64,000 bases of DNA, from assembly GCA_963825075.1 (NCBI GenBank), contig CAWGRX010000022.1, positions 62,001-126,000 on the forward strand, read 5' to 3'. The DNA comes from CAWAVN01 sp963825075 (GTDB lineage Bacteria > Planctomycetota > Planctomycetia > Planctomycetales > Planctomycetaceae). Below are positions 36,412 to 44,054 of the stretch, piece after piece. The first letter of the stretch is position 1; every line of letters begins with the position of its first letter. The notes beneath the pieces are model-generated. The model saw only the letters and a list, made by a program, of their open reading frames with translations. It ran no database searches and was not told the DNA's origin. The translations under genes were made by a program, and so were the position numbers.

Positions 36412-37710
36412 TTATTCCAGCGTCCAGAGCGTGAGTGAGTTCTTATCTTTAATGTAGATGCGGTTTCCCGACAGAACGGGATAGCTGTAAGTGTCTCCGC
36501 CGGCCACCTTGTAGCGAGCGGCTTCCTTGTAATCGTGGTCGCTGGGCTCATAAACGATCAAATCGCCCGCAGGCGTTAAGGCCAACAGCACGTCCCCGGC
36601 ATCGACCACCGAACCATATCCCCCGCTGCCTCCAACCCGCCGACCTCGGCGGCCGCGACCTTGTTGGCCCTGTTGTCTTGGCTGGCCTGCGCGGGCATCG
36701 GCTTGGGCGTTCACGGGAGCGTTCCAGGCGGTCTTCCCGGTTTTGGCATCAATGCAGAACAGGCTGTTCAAGTTGGACAGGCCGAACAAGAGGCCGTTCT
36801 TGTAAATCGGCGTGTCGTACATCACGGAATTGTCCGGGTTGCTCCACAGCGGTTCCGCCGCCAATTTTTGATCTTTGGCCACGAGTTTTTTGGCTGTGAT
36901 CCCGCGGGTCGGGCCGGCGAAAATCAGATTCTGCCCGGCGACGATCGGAGTGGCGGCATTATATCGCCCCTGGCTGTAGGGCTGCTCCCAGAGCAGGTTT
37001 CCACTGGAAGCATCCAACGCGACGAGATTTCCCGCAGTCGGTGCAATAACCGCTTTGGTCTCGCCGACCATCGCCAAGACGGGCGAACCGTAGGCCGGCC
37101 CGTCGCCGGTCCATTTCCATTTCTCGTCTCCGGTGGCGAGATCATAAGCGACGATCCCGCCGTCGCGTTCCGATCCGAGTTGGGCGATACACAGGCCATC
37201 CGCGATCAAAGGCGAGCTGGAAACGAAGAACCGGGGCCAGGCGTGGAAGTCGTCTTTCCGCCAGAGGAGTTTTCCCTTGGCGGCATCGTAGCAGGAGAGC
37301 GTCCCGCGCGTGCCGAGCGTGACGACTTTTCCGTCCGCGACCGCCGGCGAACTGCGCGGACCGAGGACCGGAAACCGAGCCGCGGGACCGTCCGCATCGC
37401 CGGTTTCATACTTGTCCTGCCAGATTTCCTTGCCGGTGTCGGCGTTCAGACAGCGAACGACTTCCTGCCCATCCTCCCGGCCGAAGACGTACAATTTGTC
37501 GCCGACGAGCGCGGGCGTGGCCACGCCTTCGCCCACTGCGACGGTCCATTGTTTCTTGAGTTCCTTCGGCCATGCCTTGGGCGCTTGAAACTCCGCCGCC
37601 TTGCCGTCGCGATTGGGGCCGCGCCATTGAGGCCAATTCTGTGCAGATGCGCCCTCTGCAATCATTCCGGCCAGAAGGCCCACCACCACCATCATCGATC
37701 GAGAATTCAT
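36412..37710 (-). CDS. Exported PQQ-type beta-propeller protein
   Basis: The product has 432 residues. The ATG at 37710 is preferred to the one at 37716 because the AGGAG site is better spaced. A signal peptide (MMVVVGLLAGMIAEGASA) is followed by NWPQWRGPNRDG, the hallmark opening of planctomycete PQQ-repeat proteins, and by repeated blades such as LNADTGKEIW, YDAAKGKLLWRK and LDASSGNLLWEQP. A Gly/Arg/Gln-rich insert lies at ~345-365. The fold is that of BamB and quinoprotein dehydrogenases, but the dehydrogenase catalytic residues are not visible. Role unknown; probably periplasmic. Confidence 0.85.
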   Translation of the reverse strand: MNSRSMMVVVGLLAGMIAEGASAQNWPQWRGPNRDGKAAEFQAPKAWPKELKKQWTVAVGEGVATPALVGDKLYVFGREDGQEVVRCLNADTGKEIWQDKYETGDADGPAARFPVLGPRSSPAVADGKVVTLGTRGTLSCYDAAKGKLLWRKDDFHAWPRFFVSSSPLIADGLCIAQLGSERDGGIVAYDLATGDEKWKWTGDGPAYGSPVLAMVGETKAVIAPTAGNLVALDASSGNLLWEQPYSQGRYNAATPIVAGQNLIFAGPTRGITAKKLVAKDQKLAAEPLWSNPDNSVMYDTPIYKNGLLFGLSNLNSLFCIDAKTGKTAWNAPVNAQADARAGQPRQQGQQGRGRRGRRVGGSGGYGSVVDAGDVLLALTPAGDLIVYEPSDHDYKEAARYKVAGGDTYSYPVLSGNRIYIKDKNSLTLWTLE

Positions 37711-37966
37711 GGTCATCGCTCCTCGAGTTGTGAGAATCTCGGATTCACACGAAAGAATCCGGAAGGGACAGCCGAATGGAATGGGTTCGTCAAATCGTGG
37801 TTGGCCAGACTAAAGTCATGCACCGATCCGAAAACGATGGGCAGCATTGATTTTTCAATCCAATTCTCAAAAGCGACCCTGCGGGCGAAGGGATCGCCCC
37901 TCAGTATAACGGCACTTTACTCGGAAAGCGAAATTCCCCGAATTTCTCGTCTCTATTCCTTCGCGA

Positions 37967-39016
37967 TTAGACGTTGACCGCGGAGAGGGCTCGGCCCCAA
38001 TGCTTGGGCTGGCGGTTTTTCCAACCTTCCTTGTGGTACGCATAACCTGCGATCAACGGCACCGCCAAAGTCGCTTCGCTATACACCATTTGCTCGTGAA
38101 CGGTATCGACTTTTCCCCAACTGCAGGCTTCTTTGAGCGTGGAACCGGACAGCGCCCCGTCCCGCACATCCGCCACCGTCACCTGGATCGCGTATTTGTG
38201 CATGGGGGCTTCGTGCCCCAGAATGTCCGCCGCGACCACAATATCCTGGGCGAAGTTCTTGGGAACCCCGCCGCCGATCATGAGCAGCCCCGTGTCGCCG
38301 GAATGGATTTTCAATTTGGACAGCTCGTGAAAATCGCGGACGCTGTCGATGCTCACGCTCGGCCCTTCTTCCCGCGCCGCTTGATGCGCAATCAATCCGA
38401 AGCCGGCCGAGCAATCGCTGAAGGCCGGCACGAAAATCGGCACCTCCCGCCTGAACGCTTCCAGCACGATGCTCTCGGCCCGTTCGTGCCCGTTTTGCGT
38501 CAGCCACCGTCCCATCTCCCCGATAAATTCCCGCGAAGAATACGGCCGCGGCTCCAACTGGTTCGCCACCTGGGTCACGGTCTCGTCGCAGATCCGCAGT
38601 TGGTCCTCATCGATCAGCGTATCGTAAATCCGGTCGATGTTTTGCTGCCGGAGTTCATCGTCGAACAAGCCGGATTTTAGCCTTTCTTCCGCGACATAAT
38701 GCCGAAAGCCCAAGGCTTCAAAAAAGTCCTGATCGACGATGTTCGCCCCGGTGGAGACGATGGCATCGACCATGTTGTGGCGGATCAAATCCACGAAGAC
38801 CTTCTTCAGCCCCGAGCTGATCAGCGAACCGGCCAAACACAAAATCACGCCGCATTCCTCGTCCCGCAACATCAAATCATAAATGCTCGCCGCCCGGTAC
38901 AAATCGCGGGCGCTGAACGCGGCGTATTGCATCGGCTCGACCCAAGGGATCACATCGTGGCGGGTGATGTCCAAATGCTCGATGGGCGTGTGAAGATAAT
39001 CGGATTTGCCGGGCAT
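37967..39016 (-). CDS. Deoxyhypusine-synthase-like protein
   Basis: The product has 349 residues and starts at an ATG with a GAAGG ribosome-binding site. The whole length matches the deoxyhypusine synthase family: GVILCLAGSLISSGLKKV, AIVSTGANIVDQDF, VPIFVPAFSDCSAGFGL, MIGGGVPKNFAQD (NAD-binding) and SGSTLKEACSWGKV, in which Lys302 corresponds to the lysine that carries the aminobutyl intermediate. Eukaryotic DHS modifies eIF5A, which bacteria lack. Bacterial members are often homospermidine-synthase-like or of unknown function, so a polyamine role is likely but the substrate is open. It is divergent from the BMC locus regulator. Confidence 0.85.
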   Translation of the reverse strand: MPGKSDYLHTPIEHLDITRHDVIPWVEPMQYAAFSARDLYRAASIYDLMLRDEECGVILCLAGSLISSGLKKVFVDLIRHNMVDAIVSTGANIVDQDFFEALGFRHYVAEERLKSGLFDDELRQQNIDRIYDTLIDEDQLRICDETVTQVANQLEPRPYSSREFIGEMGRWLTQNGHERAESIVLEAFRREVPIFVPAFSDCSAGFGLIAHQAAREEGPSVSIDSVRDFHELSKLKIHSGDTGLLMIGGGVPKNFAQDIVVAADILGHEAPMHKYAIQVTVADVRDGALSGSTLKEACSWGKVDTVHEQMVYSEATLAVPLIAGYAYHKEGWKNRQPKHWGRALSAVNV

Positions 39017-39397
39017 GCTCGGACCTTCTTGGGCTAGGGGGAGTGAAAAACGGGGAACTTGGTGGAAATTGTACGAAGAAGTTTTCCGAGGAACAGAGAT
39101 CGCCTCCCCGATTCTGCCGATGTTTTCGGATTAACCGGCAGAACCGCCAATCCCCGGCTTTTCGCATGTTGTCTTTCGGGAACTTGTCCAGACTCTTTCC
39201 GCATTTTGGCTCACTGCTCCGGTTTTCAACGTACACTTTTCGCGCCGAGATCTTCCTCCCCGCATCCAAAACCGCGAAAACAAAAGCGAATGGATTTGAA
39301 GAATTTTGAATAAATTTGACTGATTTTGATTGCACTCTGCGTCTCGCTCTGGCATTATAGAGAAAACAGGAGGAATAAAAGAACAAGGAACTGCATT
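39017..39397. other. Divergent intergenic region upstream of BMC locus
   Basis: The 381 bp separate the DHS-like gene from the DeoR gene and presumably hold the regulatory region of the BMC locus. A promoter candidate is listed separately. An AGGAGG at 39368-39373 is not near a start codon; AAGGAA at 39385-39390 serves the GTG at 39398. Confidence 0.5.
39330..39358 (+). promoter_or_regulatory. Candidate promoter of the BMC regulator
   Basis: TTGCAC (39330-39335) and CATTAT (39353-39358) are 17 bases apart, with 3/6 and 4/6 matches to consensus, 40 bp upstream of the GTG start. Confidence 0.35.
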
Positions 39398-40171
39398 GTG
39401 CTGGTTGATGAACGGCGAAAACGCATTCTGGAACTGATTGAAAATAATGGGTTTGTGTCCGTTCAGGATCTTATGGACACCTGCGGCGCTAGCGAATCCA
39501 CCGTGCGACGAGATTTGGAGTTTCTTGACGGAATCGGTCAAATCCGCCGCACCCGTGGAGGAGCCGCTTTCGTCGGAGAGTCCCTCTCGGCGTTTGAAGA
39601 CCGCAGCCGGCACGCCTCGCGGGAGAAGCAAGCCATCGCCAAAGCCGCCGCCGAACTCATCCAGCCCGAAGAAACGTTGATTTTGGACGGCGGCACAACC
39701 ACTCTGGAAGTCGCCAGGCAGTTGATTGGAAAGCCCTACCAGATCGTCACCAACTCGCTGCCCATCGTGAATCTCCTGGCGAACCAGTCGGGCCTCGAAT
39801 TGGTTTTGATCGGCGGCTATTTGTATCCCAGAACCGGCGTGGCTTTGGGTCCCGTGGCCGTCGCGAGTTTGAAAAACATCAACGCCCACCGGCTCATCAT
39901 GAGCGTGGGCGGAATCACGGAAAAAGGCCTGTTTAACAGCAATGCCCTCCTGGTCGAAACCGAACGCCAAATGATGCAATCCGCCGATCTGGTCATGGTG
40001 GTCTCAGACAGCGGAAAGCTCGGACGCTCCGCCCTTTCGCACCTGTGCGGACTGGAGGCCATCGATCACCTCGTGGTGGACTCCGGCATCTCGTCTCAGT
40101 GGCGGCGGACCTTGGAGTCGGCGGGCATAAAGCTCACCATTGTCAATATCGAACCATCCAAGAATCATTAA
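39398..40171 (+). CDS. DeoR-family transcriptional regulator of the BMC locus
   Basis: The product has 258 residues from the GTG at 39398, with AAGGAA seven bases upstream; the frame is open to 39326 but without similarity. The N-terminal winged helix-turn-helix (RRKRILELIENNGFVSVQDL, then ASESTVRRDLEFLDG and IRRTRGGA) is typical of DeoR. The DeoRC sugar-phosphate sensor domain follows, with LDGGTTTLEVARQL, IVTNSLPIVNLL and SVGGITEKGLFNSN. DeoR proteins are usually repressors released by a phosphorylated sugar; here fuculose-1-P or rhamnulose-1-P is the natural guess. It is the first gene of the BMC locus, separated from pduL by a repeat-bearing spacer. Confidence 0.92.
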   Translation: MLVDERRKRILELIENNGFVSVQDLMDTCGASESTVRRDLEFLDGIGQIRRTRGGAAFVGESLSAFEDRSRHASREKQAIAKAAAELIQPEETLILDGGTTTLEVARQLIGKPYQIVTNSLPIVNLLANQSGLELVLIGGYLYPRTGVALGPVAVASLKNINAHRLIMSVGGITEKGLFNSNALLVETERQMMQSADLVMVVSDSGKLGRSALSHLCGLEAIDHLVVDSGISSQWRRTLESAGIKLTIVNIEPSKNH

Positions 40172-40300
40172 GGATCGTTAGATCAATAATTGTCGCATTT
40201 ACTAGCCGCCGGGCGCTAGCCCCGGTTCACGGGACGAGCGGGACGCTGGCGCGTTCCGGCTGATAATGGAACAGTTTTTCTCGAACGGTCCTAAATACAT
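40172..40300. repeat. Repeat family 1 copy between regulator and pduL
   Basis: The segment from TAAGGATCGTTAG through GGGCGCTAGCCCCGG to GTTCCGGCTGATAATGG and CGAACGGTCCT parallels 9926-10045 nearly base for base with small indels. Palindromic parts could form a hairpin between the regulator and the structural genes. Confidence 0.75.
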
Positions 40301-40329
40301 GAACCCGACATTCCAATCCCCATCCTGGA

Positions 40330-41043
40330 ATGATAAGACCCATGACGCAGGTTTCTTCAGCCATCAGCCGCTCAGGCATCGAACAACTGGTTCGCCAGGC
40401 GCTCAGCGATCGAATGCCCGCCCCGCCGGCCGCGGCGATCTCCAAACCCAATCCTCTCGTCGTTAACATCTCCGCCCGCCACGTGCATTTGACGAATGAG
40501 CATGTGCAGATCCTCTTCGGCAAGCCCGAACTGGAGCCGGTGAAGGATCTCTATCAAGACGGCTACTATGCCGCCAAGGAAACCGTGGCGATCGTCGGCC
40601 CCCGCCGGCGAATGCTCCCGAGCGTTCGCGTCTTAGGCCCGTGCCGGGGGGATTCGCAGGTGGAACTCGCCTTCACCGACGGCATTTCGCTGGGCATCGA
40701 CCTGCCCGTGCGGATCAGCGGAAACATAAAAAACACCCCCGGCTGTTTGCTCGTCGGGCCGAACGGCTCGGTGGAATTGAACCAAGGCGTAATCCGCGCC
40801 ATGCGGCACGTGCACATGGGACCGGAAGATTTGAAATACTATGGCGTCAAAAATGGCGATGTGATGCACCTCCGCGTGGAGTCCGCCGGCTGTACGACGG
40901 TCCTGGAAGATGTCGTGATCCGCGCCGGCGATGGAATTAAACTCGAAGTGCACATCGACACCGACGAAGGCAACGCCATCAATTTAGATCAAGCGACAAA
41001 CGTCGAACTCATCAAACCGGAGCCCTGCGCCTGCCACCGCTAG
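40330..41043 (+). CDS. pduL: PduL-type phosphotransacylase (BMC-associated)
   Basis: PduL converts acyl-CoA to acyl-phosphate and recycles CoA inside the microcompartment. The product has 237 residues from the ATG at 40330; an ATG at 40342 is also possible. Residues ~9-30 (SAISRSGIEQLVRQALSDRM) form an amphipathic helix like the encapsulation peptides of BMC cargo. A Pro/Ala linker follows, then two PduL domains. The zinc-site histidines are visible: ARHVHL (His51, His53), MRHVHM (His160, His162) and His208 in EVHID. Here the likely substrate is lactyl- or propionyl-like CoA made by the aldehyde dehydrogenase. A perfect hairpin (41053-41072) lies just after the stop. Confidence 0.95.
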   Translation: MIRPMTQVSSAISRSGIEQLVRQALSDRMPAPPAAAISKPNPLVVNISARHVHLTNEHVQILFGKPELEPVKDLYQDGYYAAKETVAIVGPRRRMLPSVRVLGPCRGDSQVELAFTDGISLGIDLPVRISGNIKNTPGCLLVGPNGSVELNQGVIRAMRHVHMGPEDLKYYGVKNGDVMHLRVESAGCTTVLEDVVIRAGDGIKLEVHIDTDEGNAINLDQATNVELIKPEPCACHR

Positions 41044-41052
41044 GCAAAGGCG

Positions 41053-41072
41053 TAGGGTCCGCTGTGCGGACC
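41053..41072. repeat. Repeat family 2 hairpin after pduL
   Basis: TAGGGTCCGCTGTGCGGACC contains a perfect 7-bp stem with loop TGT. The same 20 bases occur at 61473-61492 and inverted at 61883-61902 and 61933-61952. Its place between pduL and the shell genes could affect transcript stability or read-through. Confidence 0.8.
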
Positions 41073-41124
41073 ATATCTAGATACTGTTAAACCTTTCCTA
41101 TTCTCTACCAAGGAGAAACCACAA

Positions 41125-41406
41125 ATGGCCAATGCAATGGAAGCCCTGGGGATGATCGAAACCAAAGGGCTTGTCTGTCTGATCGAAGCCGTCGATGCCA
41201 TGCTCAAATCCGCCAACGTCCGCACGATCGGCTGGGAAAAAGTCGGCAGCGGGCTTGTCACCGCGTTCGTGGTGGGCGATGTGGCCGCCGTGAAAGCCGC
41301 CGTCGATGCCGGTGCCAGCGCTGCCAGCAAAATCGGCGAAGTCGTCAGCGTGCAAGTCATTCCCCGCCCGCACGAAGAACTTTCCAGCATTTTGCCGAAA
41401 TCTTAA
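41125..41406 (+). CDS. BMC-H hexameric shell protein 1
   Basis: The product has 93 residues, the standard length of a single BMC domain (Pfam BMC). AAGGAG at 41109-41114 precedes the ATG. MEALGMIETKGLVCLIEAVDAMLKSANV and VVGDVAAVKAAVDAG-type sequences are the canonical N- and mid-domain motifs; VIPRPHEEL ends the fold. Six copies form the hexagonal tiles that make up most of the shell facets, with a central pore for substrates. It is followed directly by a second BMC-H gene with a different N-terminus. Confidence 0.97.
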   Translation: MANAMEALGMIETKGLVCLIEAVDAMLKSANVRTIGWEKVGSGLVTAFVVGDVAAVKAAVDAGASAASKIGEVVSVQVIPRPHEELSSILPKS

Positions 41407-41451
41407 ACACTCTCTATTTGCCACCGGCACTAGGACTAAGTAGGCCCAGTG

Positions 41452-41802
41452 ATGTCAAATTCTTCCACAGGCTCGTCCGCTTCCAAGTCGGCGAAGCAGA
41501 AATCCCCAACTACTAGCGAGAAACAAACTCCTATGAACGGTGAAGCCATCGGACTCATTGAAACCAGAGGCTTGATCGCCCAGATCGAAGCCGCCGACAC
41601 GATGCTTAAAGCAGCCAATGTCACTCTGGTCAAGCAGATTCAAATCGGCGGGGCCTATGTGACTACCGTCATCAAAGGAGACGTGGGTTCGGTCCGCGCC
41701 GCGGTGGATGCGGGCGCGGCCGCGGCTTCGCAAGTCGGCGAACTCGTCAGCGCCCATGTCATCCCCCGACCCGAACCGACGCTGATTCAGAGCTTTCTCT
41801 AG
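41452..41802 (+). CDS. BMC-H hexameric shell protein 2, with N-terminal extension
   Basis: This is a second BMC-domain protein (GEAIGLIETRGLIAQIEAAD, VIKGDVGSVRAAVDAGAAAA, HVIPRPEPTL). From the ATG at 41452 it has 116 residues, of which the first ~28 are a Ser/Thr/Lys-rich extension. An ATG at 41533 (MNGEAIG) would give a standard 89-residue protein. Neither start has a convincing ribosome-binding site, so the extension is uncertain. Paired BMC-H paralogues are typical of PVM loci and probably mix in the facets. Confidence 0.93.
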   Translation: MSNSSTGSSASKSAKQKSPTTSEKQTPMNGEAIGLIETRGLIAQIEAADTMLKAANVTLVKQIQIGGAYVTTVIKGDVGSVRAAVDAGAAAASQVGELVSAHVIPRPEPTLIQSFL

Positions 41803-41875
41803 GCTCGGCAGACAATGCCGGCCTAGAGACGTCAAACCGACTTTCACCATCTCCTCGGAGCACGGATCGCCGATC

Positions 41876-43066
41876 ATGAAAATCCTCGTTGCCAATCTCG
41901 GTTCGACCAGCTTTAAGTATTGCCTGTTCGATATGGCCACGGAGACCCAGTTGGCCAAAGGAGCGATCGATCGGATCGGCCAGCCGGAAAGCCATTGCGC
42001 GGTGGAGATTAGTAACGTCCGCACCGAGGCTAAATCCCATATCCCCAACCATGCCGTGGCCGTCAGCCAATGCTTGGAGCAACTCACGGATTCGGAAAGC
42101 GGATGTCTAACTTCGGTTTCCGAAGTCTCGGCGATCGGGTTTAAGGCGGTTTTTGCAGGACGGCTCTCCGGGGTGCGTTTGGTCGATGATGATCTGCTCG
42201 ACAAGATGGAGCAACTCGCGGACATCGCACCGGCTCATAACCCGCCTTATGTGCGGGCGATGCGGGAACTCAAGGATGCATTTCCTAATATCCCCTTAGT
42301 AGCGGCATTAGAAACCGCCTTCCACGAAACAATACCCGAAGCCAACCGCTGCTATGCGGTGCCCTATGAGTGGAAGGAAAAGTACGAAATCCAACGGTGG
42401 GGGTTTCACGGAGCCAGCCATCGCTATATTGCCACGAGAACCGCCGAGCTTCTTTCGCGAAACGAACTAAAAGTGATCTCCTGTCACCTGGGCGGCAGTA
42501 GTTCTCTGTGTGGCATACGGAACGGTAAATCCGTCGCGACGAGCCTGGGAATGAGTCCCCAATCGGGCTTGCCCCATAACAATCGCGTCGGGGATTTCGA
42601 CCCCTTCGCTCTGCCCATTCTCATGAAGGCTATGGGGAAAACACTGGAAGATCTCTTAAAGGACCTGGCAACGCAAAGTGGTCTCTTAGGAGTGAGTGGA
42701 CTCAGCAGTGATGTTCGGGATTTGGAAGAAGCCGCCGATCAAGGACATCAGCGGGCCAAACTGGCACTCGAGGTTTTCACCGCCTCCATTCGACAATACT
42801 TGGGAGCCTATCTGGCGATCCTCGGCGGGGCGGATGCGATCGTCTTCACGGGAGGCATCGGCGAAAACTGCGCCCGCATTCGCTTGGAAGCCACAAAAAA
42901 CCTGGAGTTCGCCGGGATCGAACTGAATGAGAACCGCAACCTAGAAGCCCGCGGCGAAATGAAGATTTCCAAGGAGACAAGTCAAACACAGATCTGGGTT
43001 ATTCCGACGAATGAAGAACTCATCGTGGCTCGCCAAGCACAACATCTGGTCGAGGGAGCGCGATAA
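41876..43066 (+). CDS. ackA: Acetate/propionate-type acyl kinase
   Basis: This ASKHA-fold kinase transfers phosphate from an acyl-phosphate to ADP. The product has 396 residues. The N-terminal phosphate-1 motif (LVANLGSTSFKY), the HNPP active-site loop, WGFHGASHRY, CHLGGSSSL (phosphate-2) and FTGGIGENC are all in place. In this locus it would take the lactyl- or acetyl-phosphate made by PduL to the free acid, gaining ATP. No encapsulation-type helix is evident, so it may act in the cytosol or be encapsulated with partners. It lies between the BMC-H and the first BMC-P genes. Confidence 0.94.
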   Translation: MKILVANLGSTSFKYCLFDMATETQLAKGAIDRIGQPESHCAVEISNVRTEAKSHIPNHAVAVSQCLEQLTDSESGCLTSVSEVSAIGFKAVFAGRLSGVRLVDDDLLDKMEQLADIAPAHNPPYVRAMRELKDAFPNIPLVAALETAFHETIPEANRCYAVPYEWKEKYEIQRWGFHGASHRYIATRTAELLSRNELKVISCHLGGSSSLCGIRNGKSVATSLGMSPQSGLPHNNRVGDFDPFALPILMKAMGKTLEDLLKDLATQSGLLGVSGLSSDVRDLEEAADQGHQRAKLALEVFTASIRQYLGAYLAILGGADAIVFTGGIGENCARIRLEATKNLEFAGIELNENRNLEARGEMKISKETSQTQIWVIPTNEELIVARQAQHLVEGAR

Positions 43067-43144
43067 CATACACACCTAGAACCAAGCCGCTAACGGATTT
43101 CTTGACACAAATGATATTAACCTTCCCTAAGGACTGACGCTCGC

Positions 43145-43456
43145 ATGTTTCTGGCGCGAATTACAGGATCGCTGGTTTCCACTTATAAGGTGGATTCGAT
43201 GGTCGGGCAGAAGCTGCTCATCGTCGAACCCTTGAGAGTCAACGAGGAAGATCAGAGCGACCTCAAGCCGACGGGCCGAACTTTCGTCGCGGTCGATGCG
43301 GTCGGGGCGGGAGAAGGCGAGGTCGTCTTGTGCGTGCAAGGGTCGAGTGCCAGGTTCACCCCGGAAACGAAAAACCTGCCCATCGATGCCGCCATCGTGG
43401 GCATCGTCGATCAAGTCATGCTGGGAGCGAAATCCATCTTTAAGTCGTCCGATTAG
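43145..43456 (+). CDS. BMC-P pentameric vertex protein 1
   Basis: The product has 103 residues of the EutN/CcmL family (Pfam EutN_CcmL): MFLARITGSLVSTYK, GQKLLIVEPL, FVAVDAVGAGEGEVVLCVQGSSAR and the closing AAIVGIVDQV. Pentamers cap the vertices of the polyhedral shell. AAGGA lies eight to nine bases before the ATG. It is the longest and closest to consensus of the three BMC-P proteins here. Confidence 0.96.
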   Translation: MFLARITGSLVSTYKVDSMVGQKLLIVEPLRVNEEDQSDLKPTGRTFVAVDAVGAGEGEVVLCVQGSSARFTPETKNLPIDAAIVGIVDQVMLGAKSIFKSSD

Positions 43457-43499
43457 GACAGGCCCAACAGTTCCGCTCTCACGAATCGAGGTCATCGTG

Positions 43500-43994
43500 A
43501 TGCCCGATCCGAATATCAAAGATTCTCGCCAAATGGTGCTGGTGATCCAAATCATCGCCTTTGCCTTACTCATGGGCGTGGGAACCTTTTTATTGATCAC
43601 GATCTTCCTTACCCAAGGGCAGCAGCCAAAACAAGGCCAGTTGGCCTATATGGGAATCGGCATGGCAGTCCTGGCTCTTGTGGGCCAAGGTTTCGTTCGA
43701 CTGCAACTGGATTTCAGCAAGGTGAAGCAGGAATCGTTTGATCCGCGATCCGACGAGGCGCTTCTTGCTTTTGCTCCGGTCTATCAGACGGAAGTGATTA
43801 TTAAATTGGCCCTATTGGAAGGCGCGGCATTTATGAATGGAGTGGCCTACCTCCTCGAAGTCCAGTGGTGGAGCCTGGCTGCGATGGGGGCGCTGCTCGC
43901 CTTTATGGGCTTGAAGTTTCCAAGCCGGTCTCGCATAACCAATTGGATTGAACGCAGGACGGTTGATCTCCGGTTTGCTCGCGATGATTTCTAG
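43500..43994 (+). CDS. Small membrane protein inside the BMC operon, unknown
   Basis: The product has 164 residues from the ATG at 43500, with GAGG at 43488-43491; the frame is open to 43296 but that part overlaps the BMC-P gene. There are about four TM helices in two hairpins: VLVIQIIAFALLMGVGTFLLI, LAYMGIGMAVLALVGQGFV, KLALLEGAAFMNGVAYLL and WWSLAAMGALLAFMGLKF. The C-terminus is basic. No family is recognised. A membrane protein is unexpected among microcompartment genes; possible roles are positioning the compartment at the membrane or transport. That is inference from position only. Confidence 0.85.
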   Translation: MPDPNIKDSRQMVLVIQIIAFALLMGVGTFLLITIFLTQGQQPKQGQLAYMGIGMAVLALVGQGFVRLQLDFSKVKQESFDPRSDEALLAFAPVYQTEVIIKLALLEGAAFMNGVAYLLEVQWWSLAAMGALLAFMGLKFPSRSRITNWIERRTVDLRFARDDF

Positions 43995-44054
43995 TCCCGC
44001 ATTTTATTTTCTCCGATTCGTATATATCTTGTATTTTGTGAAAAGTTGTCCGAT

